From Clostridia bacterium (GTDB lineage: Bacteria; Bacillota; Clostridia; Peptostreptococcales; Acidaminobacteraceae): a stretch of 64,000 nt of DNA. Below the pieces are notes generated by a model. It saw only the letters and a list, made by a program, of their open reading frames with translations. It was not told the DNA's origin and searched no databases. The stretch lies in NCBI GenBank assembly GCA_018399635.1, contig JAGYOH010000002.1:110297-174296 (forward strand), given 5' to 3'. A program made the translations under genes and the position numbers. Below, piece after piece: positions 35,333 through 43,710 of this stretch; the first letter of the stretch is position 1, and each line of letters opens with the position of its first letter.

Positions 35333-35936
35333 AGGGTGACAATTCAAAATGACCCTCCCTGCGATGGGAAAGGATGTAATCCCTGATCGCCTCCTCCACC
35401 CGCAGGATGACGGTTTCCGGGTAGAGGGATTTCGGGTTTTCATAGACCATTTCATACACATGGACAGCCTTGAAAATCCTGATGGGGATGACCTGGTCCC
35501 CGGTGACATGAATGAGATCCACCCGGTCACCCCCATGGAAGCGGTAGGAGGCGGCGGCTTCCGGAGCCAGGTCCAGACTGACCAGGTAGTCGGTCTCTTT
35601 TTTTGAAAAAAAGGCCGTGGCTGCCACCAGATCAGAGGCCAGCAACAGGTCTCCGGGCTTCAGTTTCCCGGCCGCCACCTTCCCCTCATAGCCGTCGGCA
35701 TAATCAAACCGCTGGAAAACCCTTGTCTCGAGGGGGACCCTTTCGGTATTGTCCTCCCCCACCGATTCACCGGCTTCAATCGCCCTGGAAGCCATCAGCA
35801 CCGACGAGGTGGCATGGCCCCCCAGGAGCAGGGACTGGACAATGACCAGACCTAAAGCAAAAATCATGGCCAGGACCAGAAGCAGTTTTCTTCGGTTATC
35901 GGTCCACTGGTACTTCAATTTTTCTAACAATCTCAT
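35331..35936 (-). CDS. CpaB/SAF-domain-like Flp pilus assembly protein
   Basis: A 201-residue protein with one N-terminal membrane helix (LLLVLAMIFALGLVIVQSLLLGG) and an SAF domain: VLMASRAIEAGESVGEDN, VAAGKLKPGDLLLASDLV and YLVSLDLAPEAAASYRFHGGDRVDLI. SAF modules occur in CpaB (RcpC) of Tad pili, in FlgA and in antifreeze-like proteins; here the Tad neighbours decide in favour of CpaB. It is last in the minus-strand Tad operon and overlaps the preceding gene by 41 bp, a sign of translational coupling. Length is shorter than typical CpaB. Confidence 0.75.
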   Translation of the reverse strand: MRLLEKLKYQWTDNRRKLLLVLAMIFALGLVIVQSLLLGGHATSSVLMASRAIEAGESVGEDNTERVPLETRVFQRFDYADGYEGKVAAGKLKPGDLLLASDLVAATAFFSKKETDYLVSLDLAPEAAASYRFHGGDRVDLIHVTGDQVIPIRIFKAVHVYEMVYENPKSLYPETVILRVEEAIRDYILSHRREGHFELSP

Positions 35937-36306
35937 AGGTCTCCCCCTTCAGACTCCCCCTGCCAAGAAACCGGTCCATGACCTTGAGCTTCAGCCTGAC
36001 CTCCCCCTCAAGGCTTCCACCCCTGGGCAAAAGGACCACCTCCACGGATTCAAAGTCGATGGCCTTTTCCACAAGATAGGCCTCGAGCCGGTCCTCGATC
36101 CAATGATTGCTCACCCTGAGTCTTCCTTCTGAAAGGGCCTCCAGTTCAAGGGCCACCACGATATAGCTGATTCCCAGATCCAGGTGGTCCTTTGCGGTTT
36201 CCAGGGCATGGAGATTCACGACCTTCTGGGTCATGAAAAGCCCCACCGGCAAAAGGACCAGTCCCACCAGCAGGAATACCGTCACCACGATCAAAAGGTC
36301 ACTCAA
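35896..36306 (-). CDS. small anchored protein, probable minor (pseudo)pilin
   Basis: A 136-residue protein with an N-terminal hydrophobic helix (LLIVVTVFLLVGLVLLPVGLFM) and a 90-residue strand-rich soluble part. The start is a TTG at 36306 with GGAGG 8 nt upstream; it overlaps the preceding gene by 4 bp (TTGA). Topology fits TadE/TadF-type pseudopilins, but I see no definite family motif or prepilin cleavage site. Residues such as YIVVALELEALSEGRLRVS are part of a long amphipathic segment. Confidence 0.65.
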   Translation of the reverse strand: MSDLLIVVTVFLLVGLVLLPVGLFMTQKVVNLHALETAKDHLDLGISYIVVALELEALSEGRLRVSNHWIEDRLEAYLVEKAIDFESVEVVLLPRGGSLEGEVRLKLKVMDRFLGRGSLKGETYEIVRKIEVPVDR

Positions 36307-36695
36307 TTGACAATCCTCCTCACCACCACTTCCCGCCGGTAATGATAGGTGACGGGGGTTTTTTCCACCTTCAGAAATCCAGTAAAGCGGGAAACCTCCC
36401 CCTGACCCGTCACTTCAAAACCCAGCTTCTCACCAAAACCGCCACCACCTTCAATAATGATTTCGATGTCTTCAAGCCCCAGATCCTCAAGACGCCGCTC
36501 CAGGGTCAGAAGTTGTCCCTCGGTCAAGTCGCCCCGATCCTCCAGAAAGTACAGATAGGGACGCAGCATGTAGATCATTTCGATGTGCTGGTTGAGAACC
36601 ATGAGATAGCCGAAAACCAGCACCATCAGACTCACCATGACCAGCAGGGCGAAGATCAGGGTGACGGGCAGAGTCACATTCATCAGCCGCGGCAA
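36303..36695 (-). CDS. small anchored protein, probable TadE-like pseudopilin
   Basis: A 130-residue protein with one N-terminal hydrophobic helix (LPVTLIFALLVMVSLMVLVFGYLMVLNQH) and a soluble region with strand-rich repeats (LEDIEIIIEGGGGFGEKLGFEV). The TTG at 36695 is preferred, since AGGGG lies 5 nt upstream; the ATG at 36683 has no ribosome site. It resembles a minor pilin or TadE in shape only. The ribosome site falls within a predicted hairpin (36701-36730). Confidence 0.6.
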   Translation of the reverse strand: MPRLMNVTLPVTLIFALLVMVSLMVLVFGYLMVLNQHIEMIYMLRPYLYFLEDRGDLTEGQLLTLERRLEDLGLEDIEIIIEGGGGFGEKLGFEVTGQGEVSRFTGFLKVEKTPVTYHYRREVVVRRIVN

Positions 36696-36700
36696 GGATT

Positions 36701-36730
36701 CCCCTGCTTCTCCTGAAGGGGGAGAAGGGG
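36701..36730 (-). promoter_or_regulatory. hairpin sequestering the ribosome site of the 36695 gene
   Basis: On the minus strand CCCC-TTCTCC and GGAGAAG-CA-GGGG can pair around CCCTTCA, putting the GGGG Shine-Dalgarno in the stem. There is no T-run. It lies in a 181-bp gap in which I see no gene; it may lower translation of the pseudopilin genes relative to the Flp-like pilin upstream. Confidence 0.45.
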
Positions 36731-36876
36731 CGCCTTGCCTGCCTCCTTTCTAAAAGCAATGTTCTGACGCTCAAGAACCACTTTTGACCTGTCAGGGGAA
36801 ACCCGGGCCGGTGGACAGGGAATTTTTTTCTCTTCAAGTCCCCTTCGAAACACCGGTCGTGGACCAGGGTCGGGCC

Positions 36877-37077
36877 TCAATCCCCCAGGAAGATCCGGTC
36901 CTCGATGGTGTCATCCCACCACTCATTCATCCCGTCGATGACCTTTTCAGAAAGACCCCGTATCCCTGGAATCACTACGAATACAGCGATGATGATGGCG
37001 ATGGCCACCCCGAGGAGGGAACTCATGCCAAAATCCCCCCGACGACTTTTCAACAACTTGATGATTCGATTCAACAT
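36877..37077 (-). CDS. Flp-like pilin subunit candidate
   Basis: A 66-residue protein: basic start MLNRIIKLLKSRRGDFGMSS, then a hydrophobic core LLGVAIAIIIAVFVVIPGI and an acidic tail ending EDRIFLGD. Size and order (short charged leader, glycine, hydrophobic helix) match Flp-type prepilins, whose leader is cut after a glycine (here within RRGDFG) by a prepilin peptidase. The classical Flp motif (GxxxxEY) is not clear, so this is inferred partly from position downstream of TadC. It starts at 37077, 10 bp after the TadC-like gene. Confidence 0.65.
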   Translation of the reverse strand: MLNRIIKLLKSRRGDFGMSSLLGVAIAIIIAVFVVIPGIRGLSEKVIDGMNEWWDDTIEDRIFLGD

Positions 37078-37086
37078 ATTGACCTC

Positions 37087-37782
37087 CTAAAACAGATATG
37101 CCAGTGATCCCATCAATTCAACCAGGATGGGATAAGCCAGGAAAACCACCAGGACCGCCGCCTGGACCAGGGCGATGAAGAAGAGCTTAATCTGGCCGCG
37201 ATCTCCTTTTTTGATGAGGATACCGATGTAATTGTTGAACATGATTTCCTCCTGATACTTGAGAAGTTCCTTTTGAAGACCCAGGTTGAAGCCGTTTCGA
37301 AGGGAATAGGCGACGTAGAAGAATTCCTCGGGTTCAAAGTGCCGGCCCAGGGCCTTGAGGTAGAGCTCGAGGTCGTAGTTCGCCTTGAAAATCTCCCCCC
37401 CTTCCCGAAAGATCCTCTTGAACCTCCTGTCCTCCACCACCCGGTGGATGTTGCCGATGACGTCCTCCAGACGGATTCCAGCGGCCAGCTGGTTGTTGAT
37501 GAAGCTGAAAACCTCGTAGAGCATCACCTGGGATTTTTCCTGCCTGCGACTTTCCAGGGTGCCTTTGATCACTTCAAAAATCCAGACCACCGCGACAATC
37601 CTCAGAAAGGTCTGCAGGGGGTCCAGAAAACGCCTCAGGACCAGCAGCAGCAGGACCATAACCCAGACCAGGGTGATCCGGTTCGCCTGTTTTTCAAACC
37701 TCTCGAGGCTTCCGGCCGTCACCCTTCTCTCAAGAAAATCATAGATGATGTAGCTCAGGGCCATGAATTGAATCAGCAGCAC
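37087..37782 (-). CDS. TadC-like pilus platform protein
   Basis: A 231-residue type II secretion F-domain protein: an N-terminal membrane segment near 30-50 (ITLVWVMVLLLLVLRRFLDPL), a cytoplasmic helical bundle (FSFINNQLAAGIRLEDVIGNIHRVVEDRRFKRIF) and a C-terminal membrane hairpin (IKLFFIALVQAAVLVVFLAYPIL). It should form the inner-membrane platform of the pilus machine with TadB. It follows TadB by 12 bp. Confidence 0.75.
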   Translation of the reverse strand: MLLIQFMALSYIIYDFLERRVTAGSLERFEKQANRITLVWVMVLLLLVLRRFLDPLQTFLRIVAVVWIFEVIKGTLESRRQEKSQVMLYEVFSFINNQLAAGIRLEDVIGNIHRVVEDRRFKRIFREGGEIFKANYDLELYLKALGRHFEPEEFFYVAYSLRNGFNLGLQKELLKYQEEIMFNNYIGILIKKGDRGQIKLFFIALVQAAVLVVFLAYPILVELMGSLAYLF

Positions 37783-37794
37783 TCCAAGAACCTC

Positions 37795-38310
37795 CTAATA
37801 TTTTGACCGGAAGATCTGACCATGGTACCATCCCGCCAACAAAGTGACGGGAAAAAAGAGCCAGGCCTGCCATCCCTGATGCAGCCCCAGCAGATGCAGC
37901 CTCAGATAGGCCAGTCCCGTGAAGGAAATCAGCAGCAGGAGCAGGGACCGGTCCTTGTAGACCCTGATGCGGTTGGCGAGGAGGGTCTTTTCAATATTGA
38001 AGGCTTCATGCTCGAACTTGGACAGCAGCAGCATCAGGTCCCCGTTGTTTTCAATCACCGACTGGATGTTCACCATCACATTTCTCATGAAGGGGGATCT
38101 GATCTTTCCAAGATCCATGGCGATGGCCTCCGAGGGCTCGATGCCCGAATTGACCCTCAGGATGAAGTTCTCAAAGAATTCCTTGTATCGGACCGAACCC
38201 TTCTCCTGATACGTTTTCTTGATCACGAAAACCACGTTGTCATCGATGGCCGCCCAGCGCTTCATGGTTCCCAGCAGTTCCGTATTCTCTCCCTTGACCT
38301 CCCGGTTCAC
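37795..38310 (-). CDS. TadB-like pilus platform protein (short)
   Basis: A 171-residue F-domain protein. The cytoplasmic part (FFENFILRVNSGIEPSEAIAMDLGKIRSPFMRNVMVNIQSV) is followed by two membrane helices near 130-165. Typical TadB proteins are around 300 residues with extra N-terminal membrane segments, so this is a shortened form. It is clearly in place between the ATPase and TadC. Confidence 0.75.
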   Translation of the reverse strand: MNREVKGENTELLGTMKRWAAIDDNVVFVIKKTYQEKGSVRYKEFFENFILRVNSGIEPSEAIAMDLGKIRSPFMRNVMVNIQSVIENNGDLMLLLSKFEHEAFNIEKTLLANRIRVYKDRSLLLLLISFTGLAYLRLHLLGLHQGWQAWLFFPVTLLAGWYHGQIFRSKY

Positions 38311-38317
38311 GGGTGTT

Positions 38318-39400
38318 TCACCTCCTGTAGTCCCAGTGCCACCCGCCCTCCTTCACATGAGCGATTTCCACCAGACGGTATTCTTTCAAATAGATCACAT
38401 AATCCAGGCTTCCCATGATCATCTCCTCGATCGCCTCGTTGCTGTAATTGCCCACGCGATGGTTGATCAGCATTTTCAGCCTGAGGGTCACCTCCAGAAT
38501 TCCGGAGCTGTGGATGGTGCCCAGGGTGAGATGGTCCGTCAGTCCCGCGGCAATGAACTCCCAGGCCTCCTCCCCGACGATTTCTCCGACACAGTAGCCT
38601 TCAAGAGACATGCTCAGACCATCCCGCATCAAATGGGAAAGACTGACGGAGTTGCCGTGATCACTTTGAGAAATCTTCTCCACAATGAAATTTTTCCCTT
38701 CAGGGTAGAGCTCGTTTTCTGACTCGCAGACCAGAAATCGCTTGTCCCAGGCCACCTCCCTCAAAAGACTTCTCAAAAGGGTGGTTTTCCCCGCCGCCCC
38801 CTTGCCGGCAATCAGAAGATTCTTGCCCCGGGCCATGATTTCCTCGAGGAGCCCCCGGCTCCTGGCATCCAGCATGCCCAGATCCACCAGCTCTTCCAGA
38901 GAACGGCTGGTCCTGGGATGCTTGCGGATGCTCAGAGAGGGTCCCGTCGCGCTCCTCGGCGGGATGCTGACGGTGATCCTGAGGAGATTTTCGTGATCAT
39001 CCACCCGGTCGAAGCTGTGATTGCTGTTGAGCTTGCCGCCATTGCGAAGAACGATGAGTTTGCAGTAATTCAAAAATGCCCCCTCATTTTCGAAGCTGAT
39101 ACCGCTTTGAAACAGCTTCCCCCTCTTCTTGTAAAGGATGTGGTCGTAGCGGGTCCCGTTGATATCGCTGATTTCCTCCTCTTCGATGAGGGGCTGCAGG
39201 ATGCCGTAGCCGAACATGTGCCGGAAAGTGCCGAGGATGACCTCCTCGGTATCAGGAGGCGGGGGAATCCCTTTTTTCCTCAAGGTCATCAGGAAAAGAC
39301 TGCGAAAGGCCTCGTAGTCCCTGTGTTTTTGAATGCCTTTGAAGGCCTCCAGGGCCTCCGTCAGAAGAAGATTGGCATAATGCTCATATCCCTCATTCAT
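38318..39400 (-). CDS. CpaF/TadA-type secretion ATPase
   Basis: A 360-residue hexameric ATPase that powers Tad/Flp pilus assembly. The N-terminal domain includes MFGYGILQPLIEEEEISDINGTRYDHILYKKRG. The core has NLLIAGKGAAGKTTLLRSLL (Walker A near 190-206), the Asp-box region FLVCESENELY, and EIVGEEAWEFIAAGLTDHLTLGTIHSSG (Walker B/His-box area). The fit to CpaF is good. It overlaps the TadZ-like gene by 8 bp, which supports one operon. Confidence 0.9.
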   Translation of the reverse strand: MNEGYEHYANLLLTEALEAFKGIQKHRDYEAFRSLFLMTLRKKGIPPPPDTEEVILGTFRHMFGYGILQPLIEEEEISDINGTRYDHILYKKRGKLFQSGISFENEGAFLNYCKLIVLRNGGKLNSNHSFDRVDDHENLLRITVSIPPRSATGPSLSIRKHPRTSRSLEELVDLGMLDARSRGLLEEIMARGKNLLIAGKGAAGKTTLLRSLLREVAWDKRFLVCESENELYPEGKNFIVEKISQSDHGNSVSLSHLMRDGLSMSLEGYCVGEIVGEEAWEFIAAGLTDHLTLGTIHSSGILEVTLRLKMLINHRVGNYSNEAIEEMIMGSLDYVIYLKEYRLVEIAHVKEGGWHWDYRR

Positions 39401-40364
39401 GGACCATCACCTTGAGGATCCCAGCCAGAGCGCTTTTGGGACTGACAGCTTCCAGATTGATGAGCTCGAAGGGCCGCTTGAAATTGTAGATTTCATTCCT
39501 GCGCACCATCTTGAAGGCATATCCCCCCAGCTGCTTTTTCAGATACCAGTAATCCCCCAGGCCTTTTTTCTCATAAACCGCCAGAAAAACCGTCTTTTCC
39601 CGGGGCAGGCCTTTTTTGAGAAAACCCTCGACGGATTCATGGTCCAGGGTCCCTGCATAGAGAATCCTGTCCATCAGACCCGGATCCAGACGGGCGGGTT
39701 CACTGAGGACCAGCAAGTCAAAGTCCTCCCCGGCCCTTTTTACAAACTCCTCCTCCAGGGGCTTTGGGTCTCCTTCCTGGTGGCCGGGATAGCCGATGAC
39801 GTGAAAATTTCCGTAACCATTGAGGCGATGCAGACTCTCGAAATCATAGGTTTCCGAGAGGTATTTTCTCGGCTTCGAGGGGTCGATCCCCAACCGGTAA
39901 CCCGATGGCGGCCTCTTGAGCGCCAGATCCACCACGATCACCCGGAGGTCCCGACCCTGATGACAGGCCAGCTCCATGGCGACCCCGAAGCTGTTGCAGA
40001 CCCCCAGCACCCGGCCCTTTGACGACTCTTTCCTCCTGGGAGCTTTGATTTTACGATCAAGACCCGACAGGGACCGGATGGTGGCATAACCGCTGTTTCT
40101 GAAAAACTCCTCGTATTTCCTGACCTCCCTCCCCCGGACCCACAGGACGATCCGCTCCTTGAATCGTTGAATGAAGGGATAGTAGCGCTGAAAGGTCTCA
40201 TACCGCTTCAGGTGGAGCACCAGACTTTCGAAACTCTGAAGAATCTCATCCTCTTTTTCAAGGGACTCCAGATCCCCCAGAACCAGGTAGTCCACCGAGG
40301 ACACCCACACCAGTTTTTCCATTTCCCCGAGCTCCTTGAACTCTCCAAGCACCAGTATCTTCAT
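39393..40364 (-). CDS. TadZ/CpaE-like localisation protein, degenerate P-loop
   Basis: A 323-residue protein starting at an ATG at 40364 after AGGGGG. The N-terminal part (1-115) looks like the atypical receiver domain of TadZ/CpaE (MKILVLGEFKELGEME). The second half resembles a MinD/ParA fold (RVIVVDLALKRPPSGYRLGIDPS, FDLLVLSEPARLDPGLMDRIL). The expected deviant Walker A (KGGxGKT) is replaced by VCNSFGVAMELA, so ATP hydrolysis is doubtful. TadZ proteins place the pilus machine at a pole. First gene of the Tad operon. Confidence 0.7.
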   Translation of the reverse strand: MKILVLGEFKELGEMEKLVWVSSVDYLVLGDLESLEKEDEILQSFESLVLHLKRYETFQRYYPFIQRFKERIVLWVRGREVRKYEEFFRNSGYATIRSLSGLDRKIKAPRRKESSKGRVLGVCNSFGVAMELACHQGRDLRVIVVDLALKRPPSGYRLGIDPSKPRKYLSETYDFESLHRLNGYGNFHVIGYPGHQEGDPKPLEEEFVKRAGEDFDLLVLSEPARLDPGLMDRILYAGTLDHESVEGFLKKGLPREKTVFLAVYEKKGLGDYWYLKKQLGGYAFKMVRRNEIYNFKRPFELINLEAVSPKSALAGILKVMVHE

Positions 40365-40400
40365 AAAAAAAAACCCCCTGGGGTCATTATAGGGGGTTTT
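40365..40400 (-). terminator. terminator that overlaps the tad operon start and holds a -10 element
   Basis: On the minus strand CCCCCT (40391-40396 complement), a 10-11-nt loop and AGGGGG (40374-40379 complement) form a stem followed by nine T, ending at the TadZ ATG at 40364. The loop contains TATAAT (40386-40391). The same AGGGGG is the Shine-Dalgarno of the TadZ-like gene. It should end the rplY transcript; RNA starting inside it could not fold the hairpin. Confidence 0.6.
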
Positions 40401-40458
40401 GTCGTGATTGACTTTCAATCCGTCAAGTTTTCCATTTTGGTCGAATCGCCGGCCTTCT

Positions 40459-41088
40459 TTACAGGGTCTCGAGATCTCCTTCAGATCCGGTCTCTGAAGC
40501 CGCTGATTCAGTTTCTTCGCCTTCTTCAGTTTCTTTTTCCGCTGCCTTGTTCACAATGAGGACCACCTGTCGGTCAGCATCGTCGAGAATCTCGATATCA
40601 GGTGAAAGGGTTTTGGCGATGTCCGCGATGGTGACCACGTCACCCACGGTCATCCCTGTGATGTCGATGGAGACATTGTCAATGAGGTCCTTGGGAAAGG
40701 CGGAAATTTCAATCTCGTGAAGGGTATCCTGGACCACGGTGCGCTTGTCTTCGACATTCTCTCTGCCGTGGACATGGACGGGAATCCTGACCTTGATTTT
40801 TTCACCTTCAACCAGAAGTTGAAGATCCACATGGACGACCTTGCGGGTCACTGGATTTTTCTGAATATCCTTGACGATGCAGGAAAGGTTCTTGGCACCG
40901 TATTTGAATTCCACCCTGGAACCGACCCCGTGATAAGCGAGATGCCGGTCCAGTTCATTCGTGGAAAAAGACACCAGGATATTCTCGTTTCTACCGTAAA
41001 TCACCCCGGGGGTCATTCCTTCATCCCTGACTTTTTTGACTTTATTGCTACCTGTTTCGGTTCTTTTTCTTACCGTTAGTTTACTCAT
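40459..41088 (-). CDS. rplY: 50S ribosomal protein L25 / general stress protein Ctc
   Basis: A 209-residue protein of the TL5/Ctc class: an N-terminal 5S-rRNA-binding L25 domain (SKLTVRKRTETGSNKVKKVRDEGMTPGVIYGRN) plus a C-terminal beta domain (ISAFPKDLIDNVSIDITGMTVGDVVTIADI) and an acidic tail (EEGEETESAASETGSEGD). The start at 41088 has GGAGG 8 nt upstream. It binds 5S rRNA in the central protuberance; in Bacillus it is stress-induced. Confidence 0.94.
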   Translation of the reverse strand: MSKLTVRKRTETGSNKVKKVRDEGMTPGVIYGRNENILVSFSTNELDRHLAYHGVGSRVEFKYGAKNLSCIVKDIQKNPVTRKVVHVDLQLLVEGEKIKVRIPVHVHGRENVEDKRTVVQDTLHEIEISAFPKDLIDNVSIDITGMTVGDVVTIADIAKTLSPDIEILDDADRQVVLIVNKAAEKETEEGEETESAASETGSEGDLETL

Positions 41089-41147
41089 TTTCCCAACCTC
41101 CAATATTTGATAGTACTATTTAATCAGATTTTACAGCAAGTTGCAAA

Positions 41148-41747
41148 CTATAATGGATGTCTGCTCTCCATGGCCTTCACCAAAGTGATTTCATCGGCGT
41201 ACTCCAGGTCGCCGCCCACCGGAACACCGTGGGCGATCCGGGTCACTTTGAGGTCGAAGCTCGACAAGAGCTTCGACAAGTAGACCGCGGTGGACTCCCC
41301 TTCTATGGTGGGGCTGTTGGCCAGAATGATCTCCTGGATCGTTTCATTGCCGATGCGGGTGATCAGTTCCTTGATCTTGATATCCTCGGGTCCGATATCG
41401 TCCAGGGGGGAGATGCTGCCATGGAGGACATGGTAGACCCCGTGGTATTCCCGGGTGCGTTCAATGGCCATGAGATCCCTGGGGGTATCCACCACGCAGA
41501 CCGTGGAGAAATCCCTCTTGGGATTCTTGCAGATGCCGCAGTACTCCTCGTCGGTGAGGTTGAAGCAGCGCTTGCAATAGTGGGTGTTGGCCTTGGCGTC
41601 GATCAAGGCCTTCGCCATGACCTGCACCTCCCCCTGAGTCATGTTGATGATGTGGAGGGCCAGCCTTTGAGCCGTCTTCTGACCGATGCCGGGAAGCTTG
41701 GACAGCTGATCCACCAGATCTTTGACGGACTTCGGATAACTGATCAT
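41148..41747 (-). CDS. recR: recombination protein RecR
   Basis: A 199-residue RecR: helix-hairpin-helix LSKLPGIGQKTAQRLALHI, zinc finger CKRCFNLTDEEYCGIC, and Toprim domain VCVVDTPRDLMAIERTREYHGVYHVLHG with LILANSPTIEGE-like residues. It works with RecF and RecO to load RecA at gaps. It follows ybaB by 8 bp as in most bacteria. Confidence 0.98.
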   Translation of the reverse strand: MISYPKSVKDLVDQLSKLPGIGQKTAQRLALHIINMTQGEVQVMAKALIDAKANTHYCKRCFNLTDEEYCGICKNPKRDFSTVCVVDTPRDLMAIERTREYHGVYHVLHGSISPLDDIGPEDIKIKELITRIGNETIQEIILANSPTIEGESTAVYLSKLLSSFDLKVTRIAHGVPVGGDLEYADEITLVKAMESRHPL

Positions 41748-41755
41748 TTTTTCTC

Positions 41756-42094
41756 CTAACCCAGTCCGGGGATGTTCATGCCGCCTGTGAGCTTGGACAT
41801 TTCCTTGGCCACGGCCTCTTCGGCGATTTTCGCCGCCTGGTTCACCGCGGCAATGATCAGGTCCTGAAGCATTTCAATATCTTCCGGATCCACGATCGAT
41901 TCCTCAAGGATGATGGCGACCACCTCTTTTTTGCCATTGACCTTCACCTTGACGGCGCCGCCACCGACGGTGGTTTCAAATTCCCTGGCGTCAAGCTCGG
42001 ACTGCACTTTTTCCATTTCCCTCTGCATCTTCTGCATCTGCTTCATCATGTTGCCCATGTTGCCCGGCATGCTCGGACCTCTTCCCTTTGCCAT
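41756..42094 (-). CDS. nucleoid-associated YbaB/EbfC family protein
   Basis: A 112-residue protein with the family core [60 protein letters not shown] and a C-terminal tail ending MNIPGLG. It forms DNA-binding dimers shaped like tweezers. Located between dnaX and recR, the standard arrangement. Confidence 0.97.
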   Translation of the reverse strand: MAKGRGPSMPGNMGNMMKQMQKMQREMEKVQSELDAREFETTVGGGAVKVKVNGKKEVVAIILEESIVDPEDIEMLQDLIIAAVNQAAKIAEEAVAKEMSKLTGGMNIPGLG

Positions 42095-42118
42095 GTTTGA
42101 CCTCCTTATCCTATTGAA

Positions 42119-43669
42119 CTATTCGATGTCAAAAATATCTTTATATTCATCCCCGAGAAAATTTTGAATTTCCTGGGAGGGATCCTTTTTCTGAGGTGAC
42201 TGTCCCTGAATGCTTCCCTTGATCCTGTAGGGTTTTCCGAAGACCTCGGCGATGACACCCTCCACCCTGGCTTTGTTCTCAGGGGCCATCAGACTTTCAA
42301 AATGGAATTCATAGCCGGCATCAAAAACGATTGAAATCTCGTCCTCCTTGATGCCACCGGGTTTTCCTTCCACCAAGAAAGCGTAGAGCATCTTGTTGTC
42401 GTCGCTCACCCGCTTGAGCACCCTTTCCCAGTGGCCCTGGACGGTACCCTCCCCCTCGGGTGGAGACGCTTTTGATTCTGAGGCTTCAGGCCGGGGAGCC
42501 TTGTCCTCCCCGGGTATGGGGGCTGCGGCCCTGGCTTGGGGAGCTTCCTGGACCATTCCGGCCATCTCCGTGACCTGTCCCTTGAAAATCAGGCTCATGG
42601 CAATGATCAGAAGTTCAAGGTTGATTCTGGGATTGGCCGCATACTTGAGACCGGCCATGACTTCATGGATTTCATTGATCAGGTGATGATAATTCATGAG
42701 GTCCACGGACTCGAAGGCCTCGTGAATCTCCCGCTGCTGCTCGAAGGGCAGTTCAATGATTTCACTCGATCCCTTGAAGACCTTGATCATCATCAGGTTC
42801 CTGGCAAACTGGAGCATTTGCTCCAGGAGATGGGACACGGTGATCCCCTCCTTGATCAGGTCGTCGAGGGTCGTCAGGGAGACCGCCACCTCCCCTTTGA
42901 AAATCCCCTTGAAGATCTTCATCAGGTCACGGTGGGCGACATAGCCCAGGGTCTTCAGGGTGGTGTCGAGGCTCAAGTGTCCCCCCTGGAAACCCACCAC
43001 CTTTTCAAGAAGACTCAAGGCATCCCTCATGGCGCCCTCGCTCTTCTGGGCGATGAGGGGGAGGACCTCCTCGTCGCAGGTCACCCCGAGGTCCTTCAGG
43101 ATCGTCTCAAGACCACCCGTCATGGCCTTCAGATTCACCCGCTTGAAATCGAAACGCTGGCACCTGGAAAGAATGGTCACCGGGATTTTCTGAGGCTCCG
43201 TGGTGGCCAGAATGAAGACCACGTGTCTGGAGGGTTCCTCCAGGGTCTTGAGGAGGGCGTTGAAGGCCCCCGTGGAAAGCATCTGGACCTCGTCAATGAT
43301 GTAGACCTTGTATTTTCCCTTGGAGGGGGCGTACTTGGAATGCTCCCTGAGCTCCCGGATATTGTCCACGCCGTTGTTGGAGGCGGCGTCGATCTCCATC
43401 ACGTCGATGAAATTCTCCTGGTTCACCCCCTGGCAGACCTCGCATTCATTGCAGGGGTTGCCGTCCCTCGGGTCCAGGCAGTTCACGGCCTTGGCCAGGA
43501 TTTTAGCCATGGAGGTCTTTCCCGTTCCCCGGATGCCGGAAAAAAGATAGGCATGGGAAATGGTCCCGGTCCTGATCTGATTGCGCAGGACCTGGGTGAT
43601 TTCATCCTGACCCAGCACCCCGTCGAAATCCTTGGGACGATATTTCCTGTACAAGGCTTGATAACTCAT
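42119..43669 (-). CDS. dnaX: DNA polymerase III subunits gamma/tau
   Basis: A 516-residue clamp-loader ATPase. The start at 43669 gives the standard MSYQALYRKYRPKDFDGVLGQ; a longer frame upstream overlaps the promoter. Walker A is SGIRGTGKTSMAKILA, zinc ligands lie in NPCNECEVC, Walker B is VYIIDEVQML, the SRC arginine finger is LSRCQRFDFKRV. The C-terminal part (from about 380) carries a Pro/Ala/Glu-rich linker and a tau-like domain. It is separated from the SRP RNA by a terminator and has its own extended -10 (43698-43703). Confidence 0.97.
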   Translation of the reverse strand: MSYQALYRKYRPKDFDGVLGQDEITQVLRNQIRTGTISHAYLFSGIRGTGKTSMAKILAKAVNCLDPRDGNPCNECEVCQGVNQENFIDVMEIDAASNNGVDNIRELREHSKYAPSKGKYKVYIIDEVQMLSTGAFNALLKTLEEPSRHVVFILATTEPQKIPVTILSRCQRFDFKRVNLKAMTGGLETILKDLGVTCDEEVLPLIAQKSEGAMRDALSLLEKVVGFQGGHLSLDTTLKTLGYVAHRDLMKIFKGIFKGEVAVSLTTLDDLIKEGITVSHLLEQMLQFARNLMMIKVFKGSSEIIELPFEQQREIHEAFESVDLMNYHHLINEIHEVMAGLKYAANPRINLELLIIAMSLIFKGQVTEMAGMVQEAPQARAAAPIPGEDKAPRPEASESKASPPEGEGTVQGHWERVLKRVSDDNKMLYAFLVEGKPGGIKEDEISIVFDAGYEFHFESLMAPENKARVEGVIAEVFGKPYRIKGSIQGQSPQKKDPSQEIQNFLGDEYKDIFDIE

Positions 43670-43697
43670 AATTCCTCCAGGTCTTTTGTCTTGACTT

Positions 43698-43703
43698 ATT
43701 ATA
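43698..43703 (-). promoter_or_regulatory. extended -10 element of dnaX
   Basis: On the minus strand TGGTATAAT is a perfect extended -10, 28 bp before the dnaX start and just after the SRP RNA terminator. Confidence 0.5.
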
Positions 43704-43710
43704 CCATTCC

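Noticed and set aside
36487..36880. Overlapping minus-strand frames (116 and 65 codons) in the gap of the Tad operon
   Set aside because: Arg/Pro-rich, no membrane helix or ribosome site, and one runs through the pseudopilin gene in another frame.
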